Shown: in pieces, positions 1 through 12,420 of the stretch | Layout: every line of letters starts with the position of its first letter | How positions within the stretch are numbered: position 1 is the first letter of the stretch | Source: Hemibagrus wyckioides | Taxonomy: Eukaryota; Chordata; Actinopteri; Siluriformes; Bagridae | Assembly: GCF_019097595.1 (NCBI RefSeq) | Contig: NC_080717.1 | Span: 3,797,001 to 3,861,000, forward strand | Length of the DNA stretch: 64,000 nucleotides | Reading direction: 5' to 3' | Notes under the pieces: generated by a model | Told to the model about the DNA's origin: nothing | The model's input: only the letters and a program-made list of their open reading frames with translations | The model's database searches: none | Program-made: the position numbers and the translations under genes

Positions 1-1500
1 TGATGACTGCTACGTCACACTGCCTTCCACCTGCAGTTGTCTCCCATGGTTTCCCAGACCTCCACACTGAGGTGTTGAGGATTCAGCCATTGTGGGCCTA
101 GATGGACATGGGTATGTGGTGATGCCTAGGGTTGAAGAGACGCTTGCAACAATCTCTCTGTTTCATTGGCTGCATGGAGAAAATCTTCAGTCCCATGGAA
201 ACCCCGTCAGGCCAAGGTCCTTATAGGGAAGGCCTACATGGGTGTGCTGATGCACACAATGATGGTTTTGCAGGTGGCCTGCTAAAGGAGCTCATCTGTG
301 GTAAGGGGGTCACCAATAAGGTCTGAACTCTACCAAGCCACAGATTTAGCACTCCATGCCACAAAGCAGATGGCCCACAACATCAGCCATTCCATGGCTG
401 TATTGGTTGCCATAAAGATGCAATCTAATGAAAGTTAAAGAAAAGGACAAAACCTTCCTTTTAGATGCACTGATTTCTCCAAAAGGCCTGTTCCTACCTC
501 GCTACAGCAAGGAGTTAGGGCTAGCAACCAGTAGCCATCGGCCCCAGTCAAGCCTGCTGAGACCTGAAAAAAAAAGGCTAGCACTGCAGCCTGAGCCACA
601 CTGCTTAAAATTTGGGTGGCCGGTCAGTGCTTGCGGGCCAACATGCTAGGCGATCATCTCAGGTGAACCAGGTGGACCAGAAAGGAATCCTAACTCACGA
701 AGGCTAGTATTTATAGGGATGTTCCTTTATTGCCTTCTCCACTGCTGCCTACCTTGCCACCTCCTGTGCTTTGGGGGTCAGCCCACATGATTTACTAAAA
801 TTAAACAAATTACACACCAGAGCTCATGATTGGGAAGCAGGCTTCTGGCTGAGGCCTGGGGAATGGCATTTCTTCAGCTGCATTTCTTCGGTGGTGGAAT
901 GTATATGGCATTCTGGTTTCTTGCTTTCTTCTCTGGTGCCAGGTGGCTGAGGCTTACCTGTAGACTGTGCCTCCCCTCCTGGGACCTCTCAGTGGTCCCC
1001 CTTTGAGCTAATAAAGTCAGCGTCTAGGGAGTTTATGACCCTGGATATGGCTCTGCTATTAGCTGGTCGTCCGGTCTTATTGCAGACCTTCTGCCCTCCG
1101 CCCCACGAGTTCAGGATCAGAGCACTTACGCTCATTACTTGAGCATGTGGTGTAAGTATCTCTTCCTTTCCATCTGCTTTGATGTCTGCAATAAAACCAG
1201 TCCAGTTTCAAAACATCACCTTGTGCTGGGTAGTGGTGGCTATGTCCTAGGCCTTTGAGGCGTGCTCTAGATGTATCAACTTGTCCAGCACTCTGTCTAG
1301 GGTCATTCCCCTCCAGGATATTTCTGCTGTGGCAGGCTGATCCTCTCTGCACACCCTTATCAGGTTCTTTAACTACAACTCCTGGTTCCAGGGTCTCACA
1401 GGGCTAATGGTGCTGTGCTCCAGACTCGTTCATGTCCTTTTATGACCTCCGCAACAACTATATTGATATTGGCATTCCCATAGCATCAGCCATGATGTAG
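1..1500 (+). mobile_element. Relic of a DIRS-like retrotransposon (gag-like part and right-end part)
   Basis: Translation around 320-530 gives a broken gag-like protein with the pieces ELYQATDLALHATK and LLDALISPKGLF, which resemble the gag-like protein of fish DIRS-type elements. The stretch 720-1500 matches 38,100-38,600 (for example around 1,315 and 38,360), which lies beside a recognisable DIRS-type reverse transcriptase relic. The characteristic GAGTTCCCT end motif is cut off near 1,508, where another repeat begins. Stops and frameshifts are frequent, so it is dead. The family name is from recall and is moderately sure; no intact gene lies here. Confidence 0.55.
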
Positions 1501-1504
1501 CATT

Positions 1505-2235
1505 GAGTTCCCTCAATTCAATTTCAATTCAATTCAATTCAATTTTATTTGTATAGCGCTTTTAACATAGAGCATTGTCTCAAAGTAGCTTTACATAAGA
1601 AACAACATAAGAAAACAACAATCAGAATCAGAATCACATTTTATTGCCAAGTACTGTAGGATTTACATATACAAGGAATTTGTCTTAGTGTGCTGGTGCA
1701 TAGTAAATAAATAAGTAATAAGGAAGAAGAAGCATAATTTTACACACAGACTAGAAGCTATAAGACTATGTATAAACATCGAGATATAGCAACAGTTTAG
1801 AAAACAAGAAAATTAAAAAAAAGAATAACAACACTAACAGTATATTAGTGCAGGATGTGCAAAAAGACCAGTGCAAATGCTACATACCGTGAAATTGGGA
1901 CAATAACTGTACAATAGTGTAGGATATACAGAGTGAACCAGTGCAAATGTTCACAGTATGAGGTAGTAATGTGTAGTATATCAGTCCGAGCTGTGGGCGT
2001 TAACGTAACAACAGGAAAGTGAAGTTGTTTGTTATTGTTCAGAGTGGCGAGTGAGTGACCATGTAAACATATAAACATATAAACAGACAAACAATTCTAG
2101 ATGTTATCCCAAGTGATCAAGCCTGAGGTGACTGAGGTGACTGTGGCAAGGAAAAACTCTCTTAGATGGTATGAAGAAGAAACCTTGAGAGGAACCAGAC
2201 TCAAAAGGGAACCCATCCTCATTTGGGTGAGAGCA
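1505..2235. repeat. Dispersed teleost repeats (LINE-tail-like and an unnamed fish repeat)
   Basis: A run of ATTCA units at about 1,515-1,545 leads into TTTTATTTGTATAGCGCTTTT, a tail common in fish genomes. At 1,621-1,700 there is an AGAATCAGAATCACATTTTATTGCCAAGTA tail typical of LINE 3' ends. The stretch 2,110-2,230, with GGCAAGGAAAAACTC and GAGGAACCAGACTCAAAAGG, is another repeat I recognise as widespread in fish but cannot name. The short reading frames here have no protein similarity I can see. Confidence 0.5.
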
Positions 2236-4784
2236 GAGAGTGTGATTATACTGTGCATTCATGTGTAGTCAATTGTGTGGTGCCGATACAGCATGTGTAG
2301 AATGTTGTGTAAATTAATAAGGAGGTTGTTGTCAACCACATGAGGTTGACAGCATTACTTTGAATATCCCAGTCCTCACAAAGCAGAACCCGGCTGGAGC
2401 TGGTCCATCTCTGGGTGCCACTGGAGCCGGCACAGTCTCTGTATGCCTCGGGATGGGTAGAAGAAGGGAAACAGTGGAACAGAATTAGCGTAGCTGCTGT
2501 TCATAATATTAGCAGCACTAGATGATAATGTGCATTTAATCAGATGTACTGGAGCACAAGGTTATGGGATGTGTTAAATGTATGCCAGGCTAAAGAGATA
2601 AGTCTTTAGTCTATGTTTAGTTTAGTCTAGTCTTTAGACTACACCAGGTTACGTATGTACAGATGTGCCATTTAAGAATGCGCGTCAGAGGGACAGGTAC
2701 CCCGCGATGACTCGCGGCATTGTGCGGCATTGTGCGGCATTGCGAGTGACGCTCTCGCGCAGGAAAGATGAGACCAGTAGGCGGCAGTCGTGTTTCATGT
2801 ACATTGAAATCGATCAACATAACGTGGCGCTGCGGAGAGCAATTGTCGTATGATATCAAAGTAGCACAAAAGCTATTTAAAAGCTTACGGAGCAGTCTGT
2901 TCTTGCAGTAGCTACTCTGATGTCATAAACCGATCGGTCTGCGAAGCGCTGCATGAAGTCAAACACATTAAATGATGTGCTTGGCCACGGAATTTCTCTC
3001 AGAAGCAGATTAAAGCAAGCAACAAAGAAAGTAAACGTGTGGAATTCATATTTAACATTTTCAGCTGTGAGTTTTCAATGTCATAACTTCATGGTGTGAG
3101 GTTTTATTGCGTGTGATGGAAGCGGGAAGAGCGCGTTGCTGAACACGGAGCGCGAGCATCCATCAGGATACGTTTAAGAAAAATCTTAAGATTCTACAAA
3201 TGCGCCCTTCTTCTACTTACGCACTTGTTTTGAGTGTAATGGATAAAACATATTGTGCCTAAAAGCTATTTTAAGCCACTGTTATAATATTATAGCAATA
3301 TGTAAAAATTTGTTTATGGACTGGTCAAATGGCTCTAACATTTTTATGGCTCAGTTATTAATAGTTTTTACATCATACGCGTTTGATCGTTATTGTAGCA
3401 CTTATATATTATCTTATGTAACGTTTATATATTCTCTAAAACACTTCTAAATATGAAATATATCTATCTATCTGACCATGGTCTCTGCTTAATAATCACT
3501 GTGGCATCTCCCTGCTATGTACAGTACTGTAAACTCGTGCGCTCTGAATCTTCCTTCCCACATTCACCCGAGTTTATGAAGCGCATTTCTTTGACATTAA
3601 ATGGCATATAAAAAAGCTTTACATGAGCCTCCGCCTACTACAGTAGTTTTGATATACTATCTGATTTAATATTGTTCGTTAATTGTTTCCCAGCTTAAAT
3701 ATACATTAATATACATAGACTAACCCAGACAGCTGTTTGTTAGTGGATTAAAATAGGGGAAGTTTTAGGATGTTTTTGAAGCGATCTCTTCGCCTTTTTT
3801 CCCCAAAGAGGTGCTAAATGTAATTCCCATGTAAAACCCGGTTCGAGCGGTGTTCAGATGATCTGAGAGATCTTCCCCCACGATGCTTCCCCCATACTGA
3901 CTTTTAGGGTTGGGGAGGGTTTACTCTTGAGTTAGATTGTCAGAACACGGTGCCGAATTCGGGGATAAAACTGTACAATAACTCACCTTTGTATGTCACA
4001 ACGTAGTCTTTAGTTAGTTTAATCGGTTTAATACTTTCTAACCAAAATGATGAGCAAGCTGAAGAGTCTGCATAATGTTTATTTTTTTATTTAATGCTAT
4101 CAATCAGACCACGTTTTTATTAGTTTAAGGTTTTTATTGAGTGATTACTTTTATGATAGCTTCCTCGAAGAAAGACCGGTCCATTATCCCTTCAAATATT
4201 GCAATCGGCCCTATTGACCCCAAACAGTGCTTAATTTGTAAATGAATAATTTCCGGAACAAAACCAGCAGTCTCTCGCCGCTGTGACCGACACCGACCAC
4301 ACAACTTCAGTTTTCCCGGAACATGACGTCACTGACCGGTGGTAGTGCAATTATAAACATTAACCCGTTGCTGAATGGTCTCGTGTATTATTCTGTTCCA
4401 TATCGATCATATATTTCAGATGATATGTGTTCCTAAATACTGACGCCCGCTACATTAGAATATATTTACGCCCCAAGTCGAAGCCATTTAACTCTTTGCC
4501 AGGGGCGATTCTAGGATTTTCATTTAAGGGGGGCTCAGCCCCCAATGAGGGTAAATAGTAAAAATAAATTAATTAATTAATTAAAATAAAGGTTTGACTA
4601 ACAGGGTAGGATGGTAAACATTTGAGTACTGAACAAGCCAAATACGACTCTTCCTGATCTCACACACACACACACACACAAACACACTTGTCCTCTGATC
4701 CTCGCTCTGCGACGCCGTGGTCTGCGGATTGAAGAACGGCTCCTCCCCTCTGTCACGTGTGTGTGTGTGTGTGTGTGTTTAACT
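2236..4784. other. Gene-free stretch with a GC-rich island and repeat fragments
   Basis: I see no protein-coding gene. The part 2,640-3,180 is richer in CpG than its surroundings and holds a small tandem GCGGCATTGT repeat near 2,716-2,742. The stretch 4,495-4,560 (CTCAGCCCCCAATGAGGGTAA) looks like the end of a dispersed fish element. Short CA and TG microsatellites sit at 4,661-4,686 and 4,757-4,780. None of the open frames looks like a real protein. Confidence 0.4.
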
Positions 4785-5823
4785 GCACTGGCCTTGCAGT
4801 TACACAGCACTCATAACTTCACACAACACACCTGCATTTTCACAACACCTTGTGGTTAACTTGCGGCTATTTTTGGTGTCTTCTAGTTTCCTAGAACAGC
4901 GTTACACTGGACACCAGATGCTAGCACTGACAATTCACAGTAATGCAGCATCACAATAAACCACAAAACAGTCAGTGGTCCTCATTTATCTTTTAACAGA
5001 GAGAGTAAAGTGTATAATTATTTTCACTGGTCAAACCGAACTAAACATTTCTACCAGATTTACAAATGTTTAGCTTGGTTTCCTTCATAGTCACAAGGAT
5101 ATGTTGTTAAATGTCAAATCAGATCTAAATACTGTAGCAAACATGTTTCCAGGATACATTTACATTTAGTCATGACCATAGGGTGTATACGACACAAAGA
5201 TCACAGAAATCAGATAAAAATACTTTAATGTCTTCATGCAACAAGATGATCTTTAAAACATGGGCTGTGTGATCCAGGGTTGGTGTTTTTGTCAAAAATC
5301 ATTGCATTTTCATTACATCATTTGCTTTTGCTTTTATTTATTTATCACTTACTTTCCTTTACCGTTTTATCTGTAATCAGTATGCAGAAGATTCATAGTC
5401 AATCCCAGGAATACTAGACATCATGATGGGAATGCACCCTGGATATTTTACCAGTCCTTCATAGGACACCATGAACACACACATTTAGACATTCACACAC
5501 ACCTACAGACAATTTATCTTCACCAGTTCACCTACTACCATGTTTTTGAAAGGTAAGAAGGAAAACCAGGAGGTCATGAAGAGAACATAAGATCTAGGAA
5601 ACAGAAGAGTAAATCACATCAGTATACACGTTATCTTGAGCTCGCTCTGTCTTTCTTTGTCTTTTAGTGATGTGTGAGGCAGCAAAACTCAGCTCCACGG
5701 TGCCACGGCTCTGTGAGAACAGATAAGAGAGAGTCATTTCAAATGAGAGATATCTGAATGAATGCACCATTTAACATTATTTAAGCTGGATTAGACATTT
5801 CTTATAATATCAATTCGGAAGGT
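4785..5823. repeat. Segmental duplication, copy A (partner at 62,905-63,987)
   Basis: This block and 62,905-63,987 share long near-identical runs, for example around 4,850-4,990 versus 63,000-63,125 and 5,205-5,260 versus 63,350-63,415. Both run in the same orientation into the last exon of a - strand receptor gene (5,594-5,710 and 63,760-63,876). The copies therefore came from duplication of a receptor gene with its 3' flank, not from an unrelated transposon. Confidence 0.85.
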
Positions 5824-8213
5824 TTATGTGACAAAAACAAACAAAAAAAACAGAACTCCTATTACTGACTAAGTTTTGTGTTTAACAGAATGATGAAGCT
5901 TCTGATATATTCAGTGAGATTGTTAGTAATTGCATTAAATAAACTGAAATATATAAAACACTGTTACTGTAGATGCTAATAATAGTGTGTAGGCCCAACA
6001 CTGGTTACCTGATTTGCTGCTTTCTTTATTATCATTTCTTCAGATTTTACTGCAAAGAGAAAGATTATCTTAATGTTTAGATCCAGATTGAATTTTTTAT
6101 AATGATTACTTCTGTTTTATTAATCACATTACTGTGTTGAATTAAGTATAAACTAAATGATTATTAAGCTTGTAGACAGTCAGAGGGTTGGTGTATTTCA
6201 CTGGAATTGGATTGAGATCATATGAGAGCTGTTTGTAATACAAAATATTCAGATACACAACCATATTGAAGACTGACCAGTGAGATATTCACAGTTTCTC
6301 CATGTACAGCTTGCAATATGAGCAAAGATCACAACCACACACACTCCCAAAGCTACAGCGAGGCTGATCACTACAGGATCCTCAGATCTTACTGAACCTA
6401 AAAATAATCAGTAAATATCAACATGTAGATATAAATTAATAACAATAAACCAAAAATGTGCTGAATATTAAACAGTTATATATTTATTGTTTTCTTACCC
6501 AGCTGCACTGGTGTCCCGTTCCCAAATACGATCTTCCCACACAGGGCCACAGCGCAGTAGTAAGTTCCAGTATCGTTGAGGCTGAGGATGTTCTTGGTGA
6601 AGGTGTACACACAGGTGTGTGTAGAAGAGCCGCTCTCACACTGATGGCTGCTGTTGTGATGAGTGTAAATGATTTGAGGATGGGATTGTGGTGGAGCAGC
6701 TCTGAACCAGAGCACTTGGAGTTCTGCTGCTCTGCTCTCAGAGAGAACTGAGCACTGCAGAGTCACTGAGGCTCCTGCAGGAACCGAGTCCGACATGCCG
6801 TGCTGCCACACCGATACTTTTACATCTCTGTCATCTTGTCAGTGTGATATAGAAATTAAATATGGTCATGTATTCAAACTTACTTTGGAAATAAATGAAA
6901 TCACACTGACACTGATTTTCCTTTTACTCATCCATTTAGTTTTTTCAATTAATTTATTTACTTATTACATTTTTCCATTCACTGACCTTTTGTCTCTGTT
7001 ATTTGATTAGAAGATTTCAGAATACTTGAGGCTTATGTCTATGTATGACACACTATGAAAATCATAAAATGAGAAAAAACATTTATATAGCGAGATTTTA
7101 AACTTAATGAAGATTTTACATTTTTCTAGTGCTGGGATTTTTAAACTGCTGAATTACACATTGATCTTTACAGAGGAACAGTCTAGGTGAGATTAGAAAG
7201 AAAATTATTTTTTTGCTGAAATAAATTAATGGTTTCCTAAATTTTAGGTGTCAATGTATCAAGAAGGTACCAGTATAGCTGTTTTAATCCAACCCCTTAA
7301 TGTTTATTTCTAACTGAACCTTGGTCCAAGTTATTATAGCCTTTTTATTAATGACCCATAGTTATAAATTAAGGGTTTGAGTAAAGTTTCATATAGAACA
7401 CTTCGTATAGCAAAATAGTACAATATCAACACAATGTGACATTTTTTAATTAAAAATAACTTGAACTTAATGAATCAATTTAAAATATAGTTTTTTCAGT
7501 TATAAATTTAATGTAAGTGAGTTACCTGTCACAGCCAAGAACGTTCCATTAGACAGTGTAACATTCTCCATGGAAAATGATTTCGCACAGTAGTAAAGTC
7601 CTTCATGATCTTTTTTAATATTTGGAATTGTCAGAAAAATGGCATTATCAGTCGTCTGCATATTATAGCCTGAATTCTGGAACTCTTTGGAAAATTTGAC
7701 CTCTTTATACACTATTTTTTCTCCGATTTTTCGAGGCATCTCTCCAGTGCTTTGTTTGTACCAAATCACACTTTCAGTCCTATGATTGTATCCAAATTGG
7801 CATTTAAGGCTAATACAATCTCCAGACTTCACTGAGAGAAATGGTGGATGGAAAAGATCCACCGATCGAGCTGGCCCTAGACAATTTAGGAAAAAAAAAA
7901 GGTATTTTTATTGTTTAATCTCAGTAATAATTAACAATGAGATACAAATCTTTTTTTAAGCAAGGCCTGCCTAAGAACTTAGCACAACATTGAGTCTCAG
8001 GACATAACTAGTAATATTTGAAACACTATAACGTAAACGAAAAAAAATTATCTATAAAAAAATAACTTGAAAATAGTTGATTATAATATCATCTACTGTA
8101 TGTCATTACTTCTTTCTTTGCTATATGTCATAAATAATAGGGATTTTTTGTTTTAAAAATTCAAACTTACACATCATGTATAGAGTTACGCCAATTATCC
8201 ACAGTGGAGCCAT
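5594..8213 (-). CDS. Two-Ig-domain NITR-like inhibitory receptor (V-I, ITIM), copy 1
   Basis: Proposed exons on the - strand: 8171-8213 leader, 7526-7876 V domain, 6499-6834 I domain, 6293-6397 transmembrane, 6009-6049 linker, 5594-5710 tail. All introns are GT-AG and the phases close, giving 330 aa. Residues 1-14 start the signal peptide. The V domain (about 15-131) has SLKC, VIWYKQ and LYYCAK with the J-like LSNGTFLAV. The I domain (about 132-243) has VTLQC, extra cysteines HQC, HTC and ALC, GTYYCAV and the J-like FGNGTPVQL, a layout typical of NITR I domains. The membrane segment (about 250-270) has no charged residue. The tail has one canonical ITIM, VIYSSV, a near match NVYTDV, and LSFAAS, where the usual tyrosine is phenylalanine. 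Expected to sit on lymphocytes and recruit SHP phosphatases (family knowledge). A SIRP-like label is the main alternative. The I-domain acceptor is AAG rather than CAG. Confidence 0.82.
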
Positions 8214-8330
8214 CCTCAGATATCAGGTTGAGCTGCTGAAAAGTGGTCAAATGATGAAAGCACTGAATATTTGTTCCTCAGACGTTCATCTCATTGGCTG
8301 CTTGAAGTCACCAGTTACATCACAGGAAAA
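8214..8330 (-). promoter_or_regulatory. Proximal promoter of the copy 1 two-domain receptor
   Basis: Upstream of the leader ATG the - strand carries GCCAATGAGATGAA (CCAAT box at 8293-8297) and the block TGACTT..AGCAGCCAAT. The same arrangement precedes the second two-domain receptor at 57,300-57,335, so it is probably conserved promoter sequence. A clear TATA box is not seen here, unlike in the second copy. Confidence 0.45.
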
Positions 8331-8459
8331 AAAGTATGTGTTAGGTCTGGGGACCCAAAGAGATATAACAAAATCAGCACTAAATAAAAATATGTATAAA
8401 AGTTTGAAGAAAGATTGTAGATTAAAGAGATATAGAGTATCTATTTGATTTACTCTTGT

Positions 8460-9060
8460 GACTTCACCAGCTTCTGTTGTTGTGTAAGTTTTATTTATTT
8501 TTTAAATAGTTACCTGATGGGCATGAGGTACATATAATGGTAGATATGTATGGGCCAGGTTTGGTAATGGATTCATGGCTTCGTGAATCCCTTTCTGTCA
8601 TCTTCTCAGCTGATTCTAATACCTCTGCTTCAGCCCCAAGGGCTTGCTTTGTGATTACTTCTGACTTAGATGAGGATATAATGTAGTCTGCATCAAACTC
8701 TGAGGAGCTTGATATGGGCAACAAGGAGCAAGCAGCAATTGAATTACCACCACCTTCTGTGGTGTTCGAAAAGCTCGTAGAGGGATTACAAGTGCTGTTG
8801 CTAAGCTTAGCTTAGATTGTCCAGAGGAAAGGTTAGCGTTGTCTGTTCTGAAAATTGTGTTGCTGCTTAAAGGGGGGTTCTGTCATGGTTTTGCCAAAAT
8901 AATCTCTATAATACATTACCTATCAGTCCCTGCATAGTCCCTCACATGATCTTGTCACATGTCTCATTGAGAACTCAGGCCAGTTCTGCATTTCCCCTAA
9001 TCAATATCCTTACTTAAGGTACACTCTAAACATTACAGATCTGCACTCATATGTTTCTCA
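8460..9060. other. Gene-free stretch, unrecognised repeat-like sequence
   Basis: I see no gene. The - strand frame at 8491-8724 is serine- and acid-rich but has no start context or domain I recognise. It could be debris of an old retroelement gag or simply chance. Nothing further can be supported. Confidence 0.3.
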
Positions 9061-9062
9061 CA

Positions 9063-9142
<80 letters not shown>
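9063..9142. repeat. (GATA)n microsatellite
   Basis: About 20 uninterrupted copies of the 4-base unit. The short - strand frame of repeated IYLS is a translation of this tract, not a gene. Confidence 0.95.
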
Positions 9143-9143
<1 letters not shown>

Positions 9144-9769
9144 GGTTAGGACATAACAAATAAGAGCAAATTCCATCACTTAAGTTATTGCTGATATCAT
9201 TTGTAATGATAACGTGTAATAAAACTGAAAAATGATGCCAAATACTGTAGAGCCACATTTTTACTCATACTCTCATATGTTTGGACTCCAATCTGTGTGT
9301 GTTAGTAAAAATGATTTGAATAAGCAGGTCACATTATTAATTGGTGAATCATTATATAGATTTTCTCTTAGGTTAGAGGTCATGAAATTATCAAGAAATC
9401 ATGCATGGATTTAATTATTTTACTATAAATTGGTACAATAATATTAATAGGAGGTTTAAAACAAATTTATTTGTAATTTTGATCGATTCTCCATAACAAG
9501 TGAGTGCGAACTAATGAGAACTAGAACTTTCAGCAACCCTCATTTTAATCTCGGACTGTGTGTGTTTGCATCAGTAGGTTGTTTGTAGGTGTGTATTGTT
9601 CTGTTGATGGGTTTATTTGTAAATTGTTTATTTTGTTAGATGCCTTACACTTGTTTCCAGATCATTTTTGGAAGGTTAGATCTAGGATGTTGTATCACTT
9701 AATGCCTAAATAATGGATGAGATCTATAAAGTGAATATTAAAATGACATCCTAGTAATTGCACTAATTA
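9143..9769. other. Gene-free AT-rich stretch
   Basis: I see no coding, RNA or repeat feature here beyond simple AT-richness. Confidence 0.4.
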
Positions 9770-10350
9770 CTTAGAGCCAAAAATATATGGACACTTCATA
9801 TGCACTTCATGAAAATCCCATTCTAGATGCATTACCTTCTTTGCTGTTATAATCAGTTCCACACTTCTCCTGTGGGAAGCTTGATGTTGGAGCATGACTG
9901 TATTCATTCAGCTAGAAGAGCTGTGAGAAGTGAGTTCAGACGCTGATGTCAGGATGTTGAGAAGGCTACAGTACCAGTTCATCGCAAAGTTGTTTTGTGG
10001 AGTGATCAGAGTAAGGTCTCTGTGCAGGACACTCAAGTTCTTCTACTCCAACCTTAACCTCCACATCATGTCTTCATGGAGTTTCATTGTCAGGCTGGAA
10101 CAGTGTTCCATTCAATACAATTGTGTTCTTTCAAATTTGTGGCAACAGTTTGAGGAATGCCAACATATGGTTGTGAAGGTCAAGTGTCTACAAACATTTG
10201 GGCTTATTGTGTATTACCTTCAGGCCCATAAACTTCTGCACCCATCACAATCTTGCAATTGCCATGCTGCCATGGACAAGCTTGTGCTCCTTTCCTGTGT
10301 AGTTTCTCTGTGAGTGTTTCTCTGTTAGAATGGCTTCCTATTAGCACCCT
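9770..10350. repeat. Dispersed DNA-transposon-like repeat (related copy at 14,447-14,600)
   Basis: The left end, AGCCAAAAATATATGGACAC, resembles terminal sequences of a transposon family common in fish. The stretch 9,870-9,960 (TGATGTTGGAGCATGACTGT, ATTCATTCAGCTA) recurs at 14,470-14,550. The 127-aa open frame at 9930-10313 is uninterrupted but has no recognisable domain, so I treat it as part of the repeat. Confidence 0.45.
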
Positions 10351-10784
10351 TTTTAGGAAAATAAGAGACATTCCAGTTAAGCCCTTACAAATCTCCTGTT
10401 TCCTTGACTGATTGCTGACTATGACCAGTCTCTCATCTTAACCATCAATATGGGAATATGGAATGGAAATCCAGTGCAGTAGTGAGTGGGCAAGAACTTT
10501 TACAAAATGTCAATGTGTATTTCATAAAGATGCACAGTTTGGTTTGGTTAGCATTATGAATATCAATGGGGCATTAATAAAGATACTAAACAACTTGGGG
10601 TTTTAGGATTTCCATTGAGTTTTATGGAGTATTTGCTGATAATAAAAACCTGACAGCATCTTTACAGCTTTAATATTTCCAGGAATTTGACAGACTGGTG
10701 TTCACACTTAATGGTTATTAAATTCTCAAGTCAAAGTGCATGAGTGAAAGTTACTATATATAATACATTTATGTTTACATTTTT
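10351..10784. other. Gene-free stretch
   Basis: Nothing recognisable. AT-rich spacer between two dispersed repeats. Confidence 0.35.
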
Positions 10785-10925
10785 GGCATTTGGCAGACGC
10801 CCTTCTCCAGAGTGACTTACATTTTCTATCATTTAATACAACTGAGCAATTAAGGGTTAAGAGCCTTGCTCAAGGGCCCAGTAGTAGCAGCTTGGTGGAT
10901 CTGGGATTTAAACTCACAACTTTCC
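10785..10925. repeat. Dispersed teleost repeat
   Basis: Contains GGCATTTGGCAGACGCCCTT followed by CCAGAGTGACTTACA and CTCAAGGGCCCAGTAG, a combination seen in many fish genomes. A shorter related piece in the opposite orientation lies at 49,490-49,590 (GGGCCCCTGAGCAAGGCTG). I cannot assign a class from sequence alone. Confidence 0.5.
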
Positions 10926-11261
10926 AATCAGTAGTCCAACACTACAGTATAGAAAACAGACAGAGGCACAAAGCTCTGAAAAGGGAAACACAGTCATGTG
11001 TCTGATCAGACTCTGAGTGGAGATCTGAAAAACACTTATAAGATAAAAAAAGAAAATAATCAGTGATTTGACACTTCAGTTAAGAGTCAGTGAAGCAGGA
11101 GAACAAACACAGAATGACTCAGGAGGAATTTTCCACAATTTTTCAGGACCAGCTGTTGATTTCTGACACTCATATGTACATCAGATCCACCTACACGTAA
11201 TCAGTATCAGCTTTAAGAACCAAAACTGTGTAGTTGTAGATTACAGAACAAATATTCTGTG

Positions 11262-11457
11262 GTTTTAAGCCAGTGTGAAAATACAGAGTTAAGTATACAT
11301 TTTCTATAACCTCTATTCATTTGTATTAATATAATCATAATCTGCATATACAAATAAAGTAAACATAAATGAGCTTCATAAAATGTCTGTGTGGATGTGG
11401 GTGGAGTTTTATTCAGGCCTTGATGTGACTTCACCACTGTGTGACACTAACCAATCA

Positions 11458-11502
<45 letters not shown>

Positions 11503-11997
11503 ATCTTTCTCTCTCTCTCCCTCTGTCTCTCTCTCTCTCTAATTCCCATACAATTATTAGCAAAATAGCCTTTATTTCGGTTTGTAGATGTGCATTCACA
11601 CTGTGTGTGTGTGTGTGTGTGTGTTTGGTGGTTTTGCATCTCTGTTTGTCTCTTTGCCCCTACACACACTGCAGCTCTGTGTTTCATCTCTGCAGGCCGC
11701 TCTGACCCCTGAGTCGCTTTTACTCAGAAGTGCCTCTCCTCTAAACTTTACATTTTTCATTTTGTACTTTTAAGCCAGTTTTGAAAATAATCATGTACCT
11801 GTATATACAGAGTTAAATATAGATTTCCTGTAACATTTATTCATTTATATTATTATAATCATAAACTGCATATGCAAATAAAGTAAACATAAATGACTTA
11901 AACTTTATAAAAATCTATTTCATCTGTGTCATGTGGGTGGAGTTTTATTCAGGCCTTAATGCGACTCCTCCTTCACCACTGTGACACTAACCAATCA

Positions 11998-12046
<49 letters not shown>

Positions 12047-12083
12047 CTCTCTCTCTCTCTGTCTCTCTCTCTCTTTCTCTCTG

Positions 12084-12118
<35 letters not shown>

Positions 12119-12420
12119 TTAATTTTCCTATAATTATTAGCAAAATGGACTTTGATTCAGTTTGTAGGGTGTGCATTCAATGTGTGTGTGTGTGTGTGTG
12201 TGTAGGTGTGTGCATGTGCGTGCGTGTGTGTGTGTGTGTGTCTGTATTGTGGTTTTCTATCTCTGTTTGTTTCTTTGCCCCTTCACACACTGCAGCTCTG
12301 AGTGTTTCATCTCTGCAGGCCGCTCTGACCACTGAGTTGCTTTTACTCAGAAGTTTCTCACCTCTGAAACTTTCCACAGGATGTGAGGCTATTCTTGTTC
12401 GTCTCAGGCCACACTGATAC
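11262..12420. repeat. Tandem duplication of about 0.5-0.65 kb containing CT and TG tracts
   Basis: Two head-to-tail units, about 11,262-11,768 and 11,769-12,420. Both contain TTTTAAGCCAGT, CAAATAAAGTAAACATAAATGA, GGGTGGAGTTTTATTCAGGCC, ACTAACCAATCACAT, then (CT)n and (TG)n tracts and a shared CACACTGCAGCTCTG block. They differ mainly in microsatellite length. Large open frames rich in LS or RE are translations of the CT tracts and are not genes. Confidence 0.8.

Noticed and set aside
2617..2859. Overlapping frames on both strands in the CpG-rich island
   Set aside because: Neither has a domain or splice context; GC-rich sequence has few stops by chance.
6458..6751. 97-codon + strand open frame
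   Set aside because: It is antisense to the I-domain exon of the first two-domain receptor, which has clear Ig motifs and splice sites.
9930..10313. 127-codon + strand open frame as a gene
   Set aside because: No domain, no splice partners, and it lies within a dispersed repeat whose relative is at 14,447-14,600.
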